Shown piece after piece: positions 35,056-44,406 of a stretch of 56,637 nucleotides of DNA. Origin of the DNA: JAUQQI01 sp042408785 (GTDB lineage: Bacteria > Chloroflexota > Dehalococcoidia > JAUQQI01). The notes under the pieces were generated by a model. The model was given only the letters and a program-made list of their open reading frames with translations, was not told the DNA's origin and made no database searches. Made by a program: the position numbers and the translations under genes. Positions within the stretch are counted from its first letter, which is position 1. Every line of letters starts with the position of its first letter. The stretch covers positions 1 to 56,637 of the forward strand of contig JBHOQU010000057.1 in assembly GCA_042408785.1 (NCBI GenBank), read 5' to 3'.

Positions 35056-35085
35056 TTGACGGTAAGTTGGGCCTTCCGCTAGACT
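35056..35085 (+). promoter_or_regulatory. Candidate promoter of the sugar nucleotidyltransferase gene
   Basis: TTGACG (35056-35061), 18 nt, TAGACT (35080-35085); 73 nt before the GTG start. It lies back to back with the ffh promoter. Confidence 0.45.
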
Positions 35086-35158
35086 ACGGGTGAAGCCCCC
35101 AACGGGTCAGACCGTTCCAGCCGGGCGGAGTCCTGGCCCGGCGAGGTGAGGTTCCGAG

Positions 35159-37654
35159 GTGAAAGCAGTCGTCATGGCCGGGGGCGAGGGCGCCCGGCTC
35201 CGCCCGCTCACACTGAACCGGCCCAAGCCGATGGTCCCCGTCGTAAACCGGGTCTGCCTCGAGCACGTGCTTACCCTGCTCCGGGGGCACGGCTTTACGG
35301 ACGTCATCATCACCGTCCACTACCTTGCCTCCCATATCTTTGACTATTTCGGCGACGGGCGGGCCTTCGGCCTGCGAATCACCTACAGCCTGGAGCCGAG
35401 CCCCCTGGGAACGGCCGGGTCGGTCAAGCTGGCCGAACGGGAAATCGATGGCACCTTCCTGGTCATAAGCGGCGACGCCCTGACCGATGTCAACCTGACC
35501 GAGATAATCGAGGCCCACCGGGCCCGGCAGGCGCTGGCCACCATCGCCCTTTACCGGGTTGCGAACCCCCTGGAGTATGGGGTCGTGGTGACCGACCCCG
35601 ACGGCCGGATCCGGCAGTTTCTGGAGAAGCCGGACTGGGGCCAGGTCATAAGCGACACGGTCAACACCGGCATATACGTCCTGGAGCCGGAAGTCCTGAA
35701 AGAAATTCCCCCCGACCGCCCGTACGATTTCAGCGCCGACCTCTTCCCGAGACTGCTCGGGAGGGGGGAGCGGCTCTTCGGCCACGTCGTCCGGGGCTAC
35801 TGGACCGATATCGGCACCATCCAGGAATATGTTCGGGCCAGCTTCGACCTTTTGAGCGGGCAGGTAAACCTGGGGCCCCTCGGCCTCGACCTGGGGAACG
35901 GCATCTGGGTGGAGGCCGAGGATGTGGAGGTCTCCCCCGAGGCCCACATTGTCGGCCCGGTTTACATCGGCAGCGGCTGCCGGATCCTGCGCGGGGCCAG
36001 CGTCGTCGGGCCGGCGGTTATCCGGCGCAATACCATCGTCGATGAGGGGGCCGAGGTTCACCGGTCCATCATCTGGCGGGAGTGCTACATCGCCCCACGG
36101 GCCCAGGTTCGGGGGGCGGTCCTCCTTTCGCAGGTGAACGTGCGCAAGCGGGCCATGGTTATGGAGGGGGCGGTCATCGGGGATGAAACCGTTATCGGAG
36201 AGGATGCGGTCATTCAGCCGGAGGTGAAAATCTGGCCCAGAAAGGAGATCGAAGGCGGGGCCATCGTTTCGGAAAGCCTTATCTGGGCCCCCAGGGTGCG
36301 GAAGGTGCTCTTCGGCCGCTTCGGGGTGAGCGGCCTGGCCAACATGGAGCTTACCCCCGAATTTGCGGCCAAGCTGGGGGCGGCCTACGGCACCATCCTG
36401 CCCAAGGGCGCTAAGGTAGTCATCAACCGGGACCCCCACCGGATCCCCCGGATGATCAAGCGGGCCTTCATCGCCGGCCTGCCCTCGGCCGGCATCAACG
36501 TCCTCGATATCAAGAGCGCCCCTACGCCGGTGGCCCGCTTCCTTACGGCCGCCACCGACGCGGCCGGGGGGGTCCACGTGCGCCTCTCCCCCTTCGACCC
36601 GCGGGTTGTCGACATAAAGTTTTTTGATGCCCGGGGGCTGGATATCGACCAGGTGACGGAGCGCAAGATCGAGAACGCCTTCTTCCGGGGGGATGTCCGG
36701 CGGGTCTTCTTCGACGAAATCGGCAGCATCGTGGATGCCCCCCAACTGGTCGGTCAGTATGAGGAGGCGTTTATCAAAGCCTTTGACGGTCGGCTGTCGG
36801 ATTCGGGGCAGCCTCCGGTTGTGGTGGACTACGCCCACGGCAGCAGCGTCCTGGTTCTGCCCCGGCTGCTGGAGCGTCTGGGTCTTAACGCCGTGAGCCT
36901 CAATGCCGCCCTGGACGAGGCCCGGCTGGCCCAGCCCCAGGAGCTGGTGGAGCAGGCCATTCAGCGGCTGGCGGCCATCGTTCGGGCCATCGGCGGGGCC
37001 CTCGGGGTTCACCTGGAGCCGGGTGGGGAAAAGCTCCGGGTCGTCGACGACGCCGGGCTCCCAGTCGACGGGATGAAGTTGCTTACGGCCCTGGTTTTCC
37101 TGGTGCTCCGGGACAGGCCGGGCGGTGTCGTGGCCGTGCCGGTGACTGCCACCCAGGCGGTGGACCTGGTGGCGGCGGAGTTTGGGGTTAGGGTCCAGCG
37201 AACCCGGGCCAGCCACCGGGCGCTGATGACGGCCGCCACCCACAAGGAGGTGGCCTTTGCCGGTGACGGGGAGGGCTGTTTTATCTTCCCCAAGTTCCAG
37301 CCGGCGGTGGACGGCCTCTTTGCCATCGCCAAGCTGGCTGACCTGCTGGCCAGGCACGGGATGACCTTGAGCGAGCTGGTGCGCCGGCTGCCCTCCCTGC
37401 ACATGGTCCGGCGGCGGGTGGCCTGTCCCTGGGATAAGAAGGGGCGGGTGATGCGCCGCTTTCACGAGCGGTTCCCGGAGTTTTCGTCCCGGCAGGTGGA
37501 CGGCTTTAAACTGGAACTGCCGGCCGGCTGGGTGCTCGTCCTTCCCGATGCCGACCGGCCCATCGTCCACATCATTGCCGAAAGCGACGACCCTGACCGG
37601 GCCCTCGAGCTGGCCGAATCTTACTCGCAGCTTGTGATGGAGTTTCAAGCCTAA
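35159..37654 (+). CDS. Sugar-1-phosphate nucleotidyltransferase fused to a degenerate phosphomannomutase
   Basis: 831 aa, start GTG. Residues 1-230 are the nucleotidyltransferase (M-K-A-V-V-M-A-G-G-E-G-A-R-L-R-P, R-P-K-P-M-V-P, metal Asp in S-G-D-A-L-T-D). Residues 245-370 are left-handed beta-helix hexapeptides (I-V-G-P-V-Y-I-G-S-G-C). Residues 380-831 have the phosphomannomutase architecture, but the phospho-Ser loop T-A-S-H-N-P reads R-L-S-P-F-D-P and the sugar loop G-E-x-S-G-H reads G-E-G-C-F-I-F. The mutase part is thus probably regulatory or inactive. The first part should make GDP-mannose or a related NDP-sugar. Similar fusions are known in actinobacteria. Confidence 0.88.
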   Translation: MKAVVMAGGEGARLRPLTLNRPKPMVPVVNRVCLEHVLTLLRGHGFTDVIITVHYLASHIFDYFGDGRAFGLRITYSLEPSPLGTAGSVKLAEREIDGTFLVISGDALTDVNLTEIIEAHRARQALATIALYRVANPLEYGVVVTDPDGRIRQFLEKPDWGQVISDTVNTGIYVLEPEVLKEIPPDRPYDFSADLFPRLLGRGERLFGHVVRGYWTDIGTIQEYVRASFDLLSGQVNLGPLGLDLGNGIWVEAEDVEVSPEAHIVGPVYIGSGCRILRGASVVGPAVIRRNTIVDEGAEVHRSIIWRECYIAPRAQVRGAVLLSQVNVRKRAMVMEGAVIGDETVIGEDAVIQPEVKIWPRKEIEGGAIVSESLIWAPRVRKVLFGRFGVSGLANMELTPEFAAKLGAAYGTILPKGAKVVINRDPHRIPRMIKRAFIAGLPSAGINVLDIKSAPTPVARFLTAATDAAGGVHVRLSPFDPRVVDIKFFDARGLDIDQVTERKIENAFFRGDVRRVFFDEIGSIVDAPQLVGQYEEAFIKAFDGRLSDSGQPPVVVDYAHGSSVLVLPRLLERLGLNAVSLNAALDEARLAQPQELVEQAIQRLAAIVRAIGGALGVHLEPGGEKLRVVDDAGLPVDGMKLLTALVFLVLRDRPGGVVAVPVTATQAVDLVAAEFGVRVQRTRASHRALMTAATHKEVAFAGDGEGCFIFPKFQPAVDGLFAIAKLADLLARHGMTLSELVRRLPSLHMVRRRVACPWDKKGRVMRRFHERFPEFSSRQVDGFKLELPAGWVLVLPDADRPIVHIIAESDDPDRALELAESYSQLVMEFQA

Positions 37655-37681
37655 CCCCGGCGAAAAGGAGGCCCAGCCAGC

Positions 37682-39514
37682 ATGCGGGAGACGCCTTACC
37701 AGGGGTCGGCCCAATCTTTCGACGTGGTGGTGGAGCGCAACGTTTTTATCCCGATGCGGGACGGGGTCCGGCTGGCGGCTGACATCTACCGGCCCGCCCT
37801 CAACGGCCGGCCCGCCCCCGGCCGGTTTCCCGTCCTCGTCGAGCGGACCCCGTATGATAAGTCCAACCTGGAGCTCGTTTCCACCGGCAAGTTCTTCGCC
37901 CGCCACGGCTACGTGGCGGTCATCCAGGATGTGCGGGGCCGGGGGCTTTCGGAGGGCGAGTGGTATCCCTTTGCCCGGGAGGCCCCCGACGGCTACGACA
38001 CCCTGGACTGGGTTGTCCGGCAGGAGTGGTGCAACGGGCGGGTGGGGACCATCGGCCTCTCGTACACGGCCAGCGACCAGCACGCCCTGGCCATCCTGAA
38101 CCCGCCGGGCCTGGCGGCCATGTTCGTAAGTGAGGGTATGTCCAACTACCATAAGTGCGCCATGCGGCAGGGCGGGGCGATGGAGCTCCGGTTCGTGGTT
38201 TACGCCTTCCGGATGGCCACCAGCAGCCCGGAGGCGATGCGAAACCGGGCCCTGCGGGAGATGCTCTTGGATGCCTATGAGAAGATGCACCACTGGCTCA
38301 AGCCGACCCTCTTCCGGCCCGGCACCACCCCCCTCCGCCACCTGCCCACCTACGAGCAGTGGGTCTTCGACGTGCTGACCCACGGGGAGTACGACGACTA
38401 CTGGAAGCAGTACGGCTACAACGTCGAAGAGTACTACGACCGGCATGCCGACGTACCCATTTACTTTCTGAGCGGCTGGTACGACACCTACGCCCGGGCC
38501 AGCACCGAAAACTTCGTGCAGTTCAGCCGGCGCAAGCGGAGTCCCATGAAGCTGATCATGGGCCCGTGGGTCCACGGGGTGGCAACCCTGCGGCAGTCGT
38601 GGTCCGGCGATGTTGAATTCGGGCCCGATGCCAGCCTGGACGATTACGACGGTTTCCGCTTGCGCTGGTTCGATTACTGGCTCAAGGGCCTGGATACCGG
38701 GGTTATGGACGAGCCGCCGGTCAGGATCTTCGTAATGGGGACGGGGGACGGCCACAAGACCCCCGAGGGCCGGCTGTTCCACGGGGGCTACTGGCGCTTG
38801 GAGGGGGAGTGGCCCCTGGCCCGAACCCGGTGGACCCAGTACTACCTTCGGGCCGGCGGCAGGCTGAGCCCGGAGCCGCCGGGCGAAGAGCCCCCGGACA
38901 GCTTTCTTTTCAACCCGCTGGACCCGGTGCCCACCATCGGGGGGAGCATCTCGGCCGCTGGGGACGTCATTCCCCCGGGCGGCTTTGACCAGCGGGGCCG
39001 GCGGCAGCTCTTTTACTGCAAGGATACTGCCCCCCTGGCCGCCCGCCCCGACGTCCTGGTCTTCCAGACGGACCCGCTTCCCGAGGACGTGGAGGTGACC
39101 GGGCCCATCGTCGTGCGTCTCTGGGCCGGCTCCTCGGCGGTGGACACGGACTTTACGGCCAAGCTCATCGACGTCTACCCGCCCAGTGAAGATTACCCGG
39201 ACGGCTACGCCCTCAATCTGACCGACAGCATCATTCGGGCCCGCTACCGCAACGGGTTTGAAAAGGCCGAGCTTATGGAGCCTGGCCGGGTCTACGAGTT
39301 CACCATAACCTGCTACCCGACCAGCAACGTCTTTAAAAAGGGTCACCGGATCCGCCTGGATATCTCCAGCAGCAACTGGCCCCGGTTTGACGTTAACCCC
39401 AACACCGGCGACCCCCTCGGCCCCATCGGGCGTTGGCAGGTGGCCGTGAACACCATTTACCACGACCGGAATCGGCCGTCCCACGTGGTTCTGCCCATCA
39501 TTCCCCGGGAGTAG
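37682..39514 (+). CDS. CocE/NonD-family alpha/beta hydrolase (S15 peptidase-like)
   Basis: 610 aa. The N-terminal alpha/beta-hydrolase part has P-M-R-D-G-V-R-L-A-A-D-I-Y-R-P and V-I-Q-D-V-R-G-R-G-L-S-E-G. The nucleophile is probably Ser127 in I-G-L-S-Y-T-A; most relatives have G-x-S-Y-x-G, so the last Gly is Ala here. The C-terminal jelly-roll (about 380-610) has D-V-E-V-T-G-P-I-V-V-R-L-W and the ending R-L-D-I-S-S-S-N-W-P-R-F-D-V-N-P. Members cleave acyl esters or amides (cocaine esterase, X-Pro dipeptidases, glutaryl-7-ACA acylase). No signal peptide. ATG with AAAAGGAGG upstream, 27 nt after the preceding gene. Confidence 0.9.
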   Translation: MRETPYQGSAQSFDVVVERNVFIPMRDGVRLAADIYRPALNGRPAPGRFPVLVERTPYDKSNLELVSTGKFFARHGYVAVIQDVRGRGLSEGEWYPFAREAPDGYDTLDWVVRQEWCNGRVGTIGLSYTASDQHALAILNPPGLAAMFVSEGMSNYHKCAMRQGGAMELRFVVYAFRMATSSPEAMRNRALREMLLDAYEKMHHWLKPTLFRPGTTPLRHLPTYEQWVFDVLTHGEYDDYWKQYGYNVEEYYDRHADVPIYFLSGWYDTYARASTENFVQFSRRKRSPMKLIMGPWVHGVATLRQSWSGDVEFGPDASLDDYDGFRLRWFDYWLKGLDTGVMDEPPVRIFVMGTGDGHKTPEGRLFHGGYWRLEGEWPLARTRWTQYYLRAGGRLSPEPPGEEPPDSFLFNPLDPVPTIGGSISAAGDVIPPGGFDQRGRRQLFYCKDTAPLAARPDVLVFQTDPLPEDVEVTGPIVVRLWAGSSAVDTDFTAKLIDVYPPSEDYPDGYALNLTDSIIRARYRNGFEKAELMEPGRVYEFTITCYPTSNVFKKGHRIRLDISSSNWPRFDVNPNTGDPLGPIGRWQVAVNTIYHDRNRPSHVVLPIIPRE

Positions 39515-39585
39515 CGGGTGCAGACCGGCCGGGCTGCTGGTAAAATAACGGATTGAACCTGCGGCTTTTTCAGGAGGTCAGCGGA

Positions 39586-40494
39586 TTGGAGCTGCCCGTC
39601 TTGACCCGACCCCTCGGCGGGCCGAGCCCACTGGAAGCCCGGCTGGCGGCCGGCGAGTTTGTGGTGGCCTCGGAGGTTTCGCCGCCCCGCCGGCCCCGGC
39701 TGACCAGCTTCCTCCGGCAGGCTCGGCGGCTGGGGCGGTTTGCGGTGGCCGTGACGGTGACCAATAACCACGCCGCCCGGCCCCGGCTGGAGAGCCTGGT
39801 AGCCGCCTATATCCTGCGGCTGCACGGCATTGACCCCATCTGGGTGGTGAACACCCGGGACCGCAACCGGCTGGCCATTAAGAGCCAGGTCCTCGCCGCC
39901 GGGGTGCTGGGGGTCCAGAACGTCCTGTGTGTCAAGGGCGACCCCATCGAGAAGGGCTCGGACCCGGAGGCTAGGGCCGTCCACGACCTTTCAACCCTGG
40001 ACCTCATCCGGCTTTTTGCCGAGCAGAAGGCCGAGGGCCACCACTTTTTTATCGGGGCAGCGGTTGACGTCACATCGGGCCCGGTGGAGAAGGCCTTTAA
40101 GCAGGCCCGGCGACGGGTGGAGGCCGGGGCCGATTTCATCCAGACCCAGCCGGTGTTTGAGCTGGGGCCCATCGCCGAACTGGCCGCCAGACTCCGGGGC
40201 CTCGGCGGGCGGCGCCCCTACCTTATTGCCGGCCTGATGCCCGTCCTCGACCCGGAGGACATCGGCCGGGTGGAGCGGAACCTCGGAATCCCGGTGCCGC
40301 CCTCGGTCCGGGAGCGGCTGGCCCGGGCGTCAGACCCCCGGGCGGCCGGCCTGGAACTGCTGGCCGACCTGGTGGCCGGCCTGCGGCGGACCGAGGGAAT
40401 TCACGGAATAAACATCATGCTCTTCGACCGCACGGACCACATGGTCGAGGGCATCCTGGCCTGCCTCGGCCCGGTGCCTGAGGCCGCCTCTTAA
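39586..40494 (+). CDS. Methylenetetrahydrofolate reductase family protein
   Basis: 302 aa from TTG 39586, which has AGGAGG with 8-nt spacing; an earlier in-frame TTG at 39553 has no ribosome site. The TIM-barrel shows V-V-A-S-E-V-S-P-P-R, V-T-V-T-N-N, V-L-C-V-K-G-D, and A-G-A-D-F-I-Q-T-Q-P-V-F, matching MTHFR and the related methyl-H4folate proteins. It would use FAD to interconvert methylene- and methyl-tetrahydrofolate. It is stand-alone, with no Wood-Ljungdahl partner genes beside it. TAAAAT at 39541-39546 may be the -10. Its stop overlaps the convergent dehydrogenase gene by 4 nt. Confidence 0.88.
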   Translation: MELPVLTRPLGGPSPLEARLAAGEFVVASEVSPPRRPRLTSFLRQARRLGRFAVAVTVTNNHAARPRLESLVAAYILRLHGIDPIWVVNTRDRNRLAIKSQVLAAGVLGVQNVLCVKGDPIEKGSDPEARAVHDLSTLDLIRLFAEQKAEGHHFFIGAAVDVTSGPVEKAFKQARRRVEAGADFIQTQPVFELGPIAELAARLRGLGGRRPYLIAGLMPVLDPEDIGRVERNLGIPVPPSVRERLARASDPRAAGLELLADLVAGLRRTEGIHGINIMLFDRTDHMVEGILACLGPVPEAAS

Positions 40495-41522
40495 GGCACC
40501 AGGATGACCTTGCCGAATTGGGCCCGGTCGGCGAGGATGCGGTGGGCATCGGCCGCCTTCTCCAGGGGCAGGACCCGGTCTATTACCGGCCTTAGCCGGC
40601 CGGCCTCCACCTGCTGAAGGACCTCGAGCAGGTCGGCCCGGGAGCCCATATAAACCCCTAGGACCGCGAGCTGGCGGGAGAACACGTACCTCAAGTCCAG
40701 CTCGGGGGTTGCCCCGGCGGTGGCCCCGCAGGTGACGAGCCGCCCGCCCCGGGCCAGGACCCGGATGCTCCTGCTGAAGACCTCGCCCCCGACGTGCTCG
40801 AAGACAATGTCCACGCCCCGGCCCTCGGTGAAGCTGCGGATGGCCCCAACGAAGTCGGTCTCGGCGTAGTTGATGGTTTCATCGGCCCCCAGCTCCCGGG
40901 CCTTCTTTAGTTTCTCTTCCGAGGAGGCGGTAGTGACGACCCAGGCCCCGAAGAGCTTGGCGATCTGGATGGCGGCGCTGCCCACCCCGCTCCCGCCGGC
41001 CTGAACCAGCACCGTCTCGCCGGGCCGAACCCGGGCCCGCTTGACCAGCATGTGCCAGGCCGTCTGGAAAACCAGAGGAATGGCCGCGGCCTCTTCGAAG
41101 CTCAGGCCGGGCGGCTTGGGCAGGATGTTGACGCCGGGGGCCTTGACGAATTCGGCATAGCCGCCCCAGTAAGGGCCGGCCCCGAGGATGGAGTAGTCGG
41201 GGCACTGGGACTCCTGGCCGTGGGTGCAGGCCCAGCAGTGGCCGCAGCCTATGCCTGGGGCGATGACTACCTCGTCGCCGGGCCGGACCCAGGTGACCAG
41301 CTCGCCAACGGTCTCGACCACCCCGGCCACATCACTGCCGAGGATATGCGGGTAGTTTATCCGGTAGCCCCGGACCCCCTGGCGGATCCAGAGGTCGAGG
41401 TGGTTGAGGGCGCAGGCCTTCACCCGGACCAGGACCTCGTCGGGGCGGATTCCGGGGATGGGGACCTCCTCAAGAGTAAGGACCTCGGGTCCGCCGTGCT
41501 GGCGGAGGGTGACGGCGCGCAT
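40491..41522 (-). CDS. Zinc-dependent alcohol dehydrogenase (MDR superfamily)
   Basis: 343 aa from ATG 41522, which follows AAAGGAG with 9-nt spacing; an upstream ATG at 41558 lacks one. Motifs: A-L-N-H-L-D-L-W-I-R-Q-G, G-S-D-V-A-G-V-V, G-C-G-H-C-W-A-C-T-H-G-Q-E-S-Q-C (structural-zinc lobe), and the cofactor loop G-G-S-G-V-G-S-A-A. The catalytic-zinc Cys of classical ADH is Asn in A-L-N-H, as in some quinone-reductase-like members, so the active-site metal is unsure. Substrate unknown. Confidence 0.9.
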   Translation of the reverse strand: MRAVTLRQHGGPEVLTLEEVPIPGIRPDEVLVRVKACALNHLDLWIRQGVRGYRINYPHILGSDVAGVVETVGELVTWVRPGDEVVIAPGIGCGHCWACTHGQESQCPDYSILGAGPYWGGYAEFVKAPGVNILPKPPGLSFEEAAAIPLVFQTAWHMLVKRARVRPGETVLVQAGGSGVGSAAIQIAKLFGAWVVTTASSEEKLKKARELGADETINYAETDFVGAIRSFTEGRGVDIVFEHVGGEVFSRSIRVLARGGRLVTCGATAGATPELDLRYVFSRQLAVLGVYMGSRADLLEVLQQVEAGRLRPVIDRVLPLEKAADAHRILADRAQFGKVILVP

Positions 41523-41732
41523 GGTGGGCTTCTCCTTTGCCGGCTGTGTTTCGGTCAAATTCTAATGGGCCGCGCCGCCTGCCGCCAAGTCCCGGGGGCG
41601 CCGGCAACGAGGGGGTGGCCGTGGACCCCGACCGCAGGGGCGCCGGGAACCGGAAGGCCCCGGGAAGCCACGGCCTTGACAGGGGGTGGGACGCCGCCGG
41701 TAAATTTGGTGGGAGATTCTAGGGAGACACCG

Positions 41733-42602
41733 GTGAGCAGGGAGAGGTTGCCGGGCGGACCGGCCCTCCGGCGGTGGGTGCGGCAGGTTCGGGCTCACCA
41801 CGCCCAGTCGCGCCGGGCCATGGCCGGGGAGCCGGACGACTTCTGGCGACCCCACGTGACCTTCTTCCGCCAGGACCCCCACCGGCCGCCGGACCCGGCA
41901 TTGGCGGCCGTTCTGCGCCACGTCGGCCCGGAGGATACGGTGCTGGACGTGGGGGGCGGGGCCGGACGCTTCGCCCTTCCCCTCGCCCTGAGGTGCCGGC
42001 AGGTCACGGTGGTAGAACCCTCGCCCAGCATGGTGGAGGCCTTGGAGGCGGGGCGGGGGGAAGCCGGCATCGGTAATCTGACGGTGGTCCAGACCACCTG
42101 GGAGGAGGCCCGGGTTCCGGCCCACGACGTGGTGCTGTGCGCCCACGTCCTCTACGGGATCGAGCGGGTGGACCTGTTCGTCAGAAAGCTCGTCGAGCAC
42201 GCCCGCCGGCGCCTGCTCATCTTGATGTTCATGGAGGCTCCGGTGAACGTTTTCGGCCGGGCGTGGCGGCTGGTGCGGCGGGAGCGACGGGTGGGGCTGC
42301 CCGGAATCGGCCTGCTTTTGCCGGTGATGTGGGAGCTGGGCCTTTACCCGGACCTGGAGATGGTCCAGCGGGCCCCGCCCCGGCCGTTTCCCAGCCGGGA
42401 GGCGGCCCTGGAGGCCCTCCGGCACCGGCTCTATATAGCTCCAGACAGCCCCGAAGAGGGGCGGCTTCGCCGGCTGTTTCCCCAATTGATCGAGCCGGCC
42501 GACCAAGGCTTCCGCCTCCGGGGAATTCCGCCCCGGTGGGAGGGGCTGCTGGTGTGGCCCCCACCGCGGGTCGCCCTTGACGGCGCTCCGTCAGATGACT
42601 AA
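41733..42602 (+). CDS. SAM-dependent methyltransferase
   Basis: 289 aa from GTG 41733, with AGGGAG 6 nt upstream. Motif I is V-L-D-V-G-G-G-A-G-R-F, then V-V-E-P-S-P-S-M and the post-motif V-V-L-C-A-H-V-L-Y-G-I. The C-terminal third (residues 190-289) is rich in Arg and Pro and does not match a named group. In-frame sequence further upstream is antisense to the dehydrogenase and was excluded. Substrate unknown. Confidence 0.82.
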   Translation: MSRERLPGGPALRRWVRQVRAHHAQSRRAMAGEPDDFWRPHVTFFRQDPHRPPDPALAAVLRHVGPEDTVLDVGGGAGRFALPLALRCRQVTVVEPSPSMVEALEAGRGEAGIGNLTVVQTTWEEARVPAHDVVLCAHVLYGIERVDLFVRKLVEHARRRLLILMFMEAPVNVFGRAWRLVRRERRVGLPGIGLLLPVMWELGLYPDLEMVQRAPPRPFPSREAALEALRHRLYIAPDSPEEGRLRRLFPQLIEPADQGFRLRGIPPRWEGLLVWPPPRVALDGAPSDD

Positions 42603-42616
42603 AAATATATTAGCAA
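42598..42616 (+). promoter_or_regulatory. AT-rich promoter/operator of the DoxX-like gene
   Basis: ACTAAAA (42598-42604), 3 nt, TATTAGCAA (42608-42616) lie 30-50 nt before the start codon, with TATATT (42606-42611) as a possible -10. The same two words in the same order and spacing stand before the fatty acid transporter gene at 50743-50770. Confidence 0.45.
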
Positions 42617-42646
42617 CTATACATCATACAGGAGCAGAGGTGAGAT

Positions 42647-43060
42647 ATGGAGGCGGTTTTCCTCGTCGGGCGGATTCTCTTTGGTCTCCTCTTCGTTCTG
42701 AGCGGCTACGGCCACCTCGCCCGGTACCCGGCCATGCGTGACTACGCCAAGGGTATGGGCGTCCCCATCCCCGAAGTGCTGGTCCCCCTAACCGGCGTGC
42801 AGATCATCGTCGGGGGCCTGATGGTGGTCCTCGGGGTCTGGCCGGACCTGGGAGCCCTGCTCCTCTTCGTGTTCCTGGTTCCGGTTGCCTTCTTTATGCA
42901 CCGGTTCTGGGACCTTCGGGACCCGATGATGGCCGCCAATCAGCAGGCCCACTTTTTCAAAAACCTGTCGCTGGCCGGGGCCGCCCTGATGCTTTTTGTC
43001 CTGTTCATTCAGTGTGCCGACCGCCTGGCCCTGGTGGTCACCGGACCCCTCTTTCGCTGA
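42647..43060 (+). CDS. DoxX-family membrane protein
   Basis: 137 aa with four hydrophobic helices (about 3-22, 46-66, 70-90, 105-130). The first helix contains R-I-L-F-G-L-L-F-V-L-S-G-Y-G-H-L, the second loop P-L-T-G-V-Q-I-I-V-G-G-L, and H-F-F-K-N-L-S-L-A-G follows later: the DoxX/DoxD pattern. Bacterial members are linked to thiosulfate:quinone chemistry or oxidative stress; the role here is not certain. A GGAGCAGAGG stretch lies before the ATG. Confidence 0.85.
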   Translation: MEAVFLVGRILFGLLFVLSGYGHLARYPAMRDYAKGMGVPIPEVLVPLTGVQIIVGGLMVVLGVWPDLGALLLFVFLVPVAFFMHRFWDLRDPMMAANQQAHFFKNLSLAGAALMLFVLFIQCADRLALVVTGPLFR

Positions 43061-43099
43061 TGTCCTCTGAGGCCTGTGCTTCGTGGCCGCGGCGGGGCC

Positions 43100-43504
43100 G
43101 AGGCGGGTCGTGGGGGACTATGGTGGCCGGGTTCGGGTGGAGCACCGGTGCTCTGCGCCGGCCGCGGCTTCCGGGTTAAGGTCGGCGTCCGAGCTGGAAC
43201 TGCTTTACACCCGGTCGATGCCCGGCTTCCTGGCCTGTAAGGCGGCCCACTGGGGCATGTTTGACCGGATTCAACAGGCCCCCTATCATCGAGACCCGCG
43301 ACATCGCCGATTTCGGCGTGCTGCGGAAGTTTGCCCGGGACGCGGGGCTGGACTTGGGCCGCCGTGGAGGCTGACCTGGCCAAGGCCTGCCGGCCGGGAA
43401 TTCGGGCCGCGCCCACCCTGGTCTTCGGGGACCGCCGGCGGGTTCGGGGGGCCGTCCCCGAAGGGGTACTCCGACAAATCATCGACGACTTTCTCAGCGT
43501 TTAG
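43100..43504 (+). pseudogene. Remnant of a DsbA-like thioredoxin-fold oxidoreductase
   Basis: Pieces of a DsbA/FrnE-like protein appear in order but in different frames: Y-G-G-R-V-R-V-E-H-R, S-M-P-G-F-L-A-C-K-A-A-H-W-G-M-F-D-R, then I-E-T-R-D-I-A-D-F-G-V-L-R-K-F-A-R-D-A-G-L-D-L-G, and finally A-V-E-A-D-L-A-K-A-C-R-P-G-I-R-A-A-P-T-L-V-F-G ending at a TAG at 43502. At least two frame changes are needed. The N-terminal C-x2-C region is missing. Confidence 0.65.
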
Positions 43505-43715
43505 CGAGCGTCTCGCCTCCGGCAGGTCCCCGTGGGGGAACTTAAGCCAACACAGGACCTCCTCCGTGGCTTGCCGGTTGTCTTGAACCTCCGGCAGCAC
43601 GAGCATAAGGTCAACATCGCCCCATCTTCCGCCTTCACCCCGGGCGCGCCAGCCGAAGCGGAGGATGCGTAGGAGCCGGAATCCCCCGACAATCCGCCGG
43701 ACCGCAAGGCCCAGG
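43505..43715 (-). pseudogene. Remnant of a nucleotidyltransferase (MNT/MntA type) domain
   Basis: The reverse strand reads L-A-V-R-R-I-V-G-G-F, L-R-I-L-R-F-G-W-R-A-R-G-E-G, D-V-D-L-M-L-V-L-P-E-V-Q-D-N-R-Q-A-T. This is the pol-beta-type nucleotidyltransferase pattern G-S-x-A-R-G...D-x-D, with the key Ser changed to Trp. After Q-A-T the family match fades. No start or HEPN partner is found. It ends tail to tail with the DsbA-like remnant. Confidence 0.55.
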
Positions 43716-43929
43716 AGGGGACCCTGTAGCCCGTTCGCCGCAGTCGGCCCGGACTTTTTCGGCGTCCTCACGTTTGCCTTTCGTGGTTCGGGGCCCCGTG
43801 CCAAGGCTACCGGCAGCCCGGGCAACCTGAGCAGCAAGTTACCTATACGCCACGCATACGTCCACGCCGTCCGGGCTGGGGGTCGGAGGGGCCCATCAGG
43901 GCTTTTTGCCCGGGATTGCCGAGACCGAA

Positions 43930-44345
43930 AATCATTTGCCGGGTTCAATTTGATGGGCGGTTGGCAGGTTTTAAAATGGTCTGAAGAACCTGGCTTGAAG
44001 GCAATAATACACCTGGCTGGGTGGGAGAGGACGGGCCTTCCGGCCATTGCTGGGCCGGTGCCGGCCGGAGGGGTCGGGTTGGTGCTGCTCGACTTTATGG
44101 CCGCGGCTCGGGCGGCCAAGCCGGACCGGGCCCAGCCAAGCCCTTCTTCGTGGGCGAGCTTAACGGCTTTACTTTCTTCGACCCGGCCAATTTCGACCAG
44201 ACGACCTGTTAAAACCGCGGTCCGCCAAATGCCGCCGGACCGGGGCCGGAAGCAATAGCCGGGACGCCGCCGAAGAAGAGGTTGCGCGGTCCGGGCTGAA
44301 TTTTAGGCCCGGGTATCTGCCCCCGGGGCAAGACTGCTTGGAACC
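43930..44345 (+). pseudogene. Decayed copy A of an unrecognised protein family
   Basis: Three pieces in different frames: G-G-W-Q-V-L-K-W-S-E-E-P-G-L-K-A-I-I-H (about 43950-44010), F-F-V-G-E-L-N-G-F-T-F-F-D-P (44148-44190), and S-R-D-A-A-E-E-E-V-A-R-S-G-L-N-F-R-P-G-Y-L-P-P-G (about 44255-44330). The same blocks in the same order appear in copy B. Frame changes and a stop after F-D-Q-T-T-C show that it no longer encodes the protein. Confidence 0.5.
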
Positions 44346-44406
44346 AGGCCTCCGCCGGTGAGGACCAGTTAATAAATGTGGGCCGCATGAGGGCCGGCGG
44401 GCCTTT

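Noticed and set aside
35084..39484. Antisense open frame of 1466 codons
   Set aside because: It is a GC-rich shadow opposite the nucleotidyltransferase and CocE genes; the sense frames carry clear family motifs, and the antisense translation is low-complexity Gly/Pro/Arg/His.
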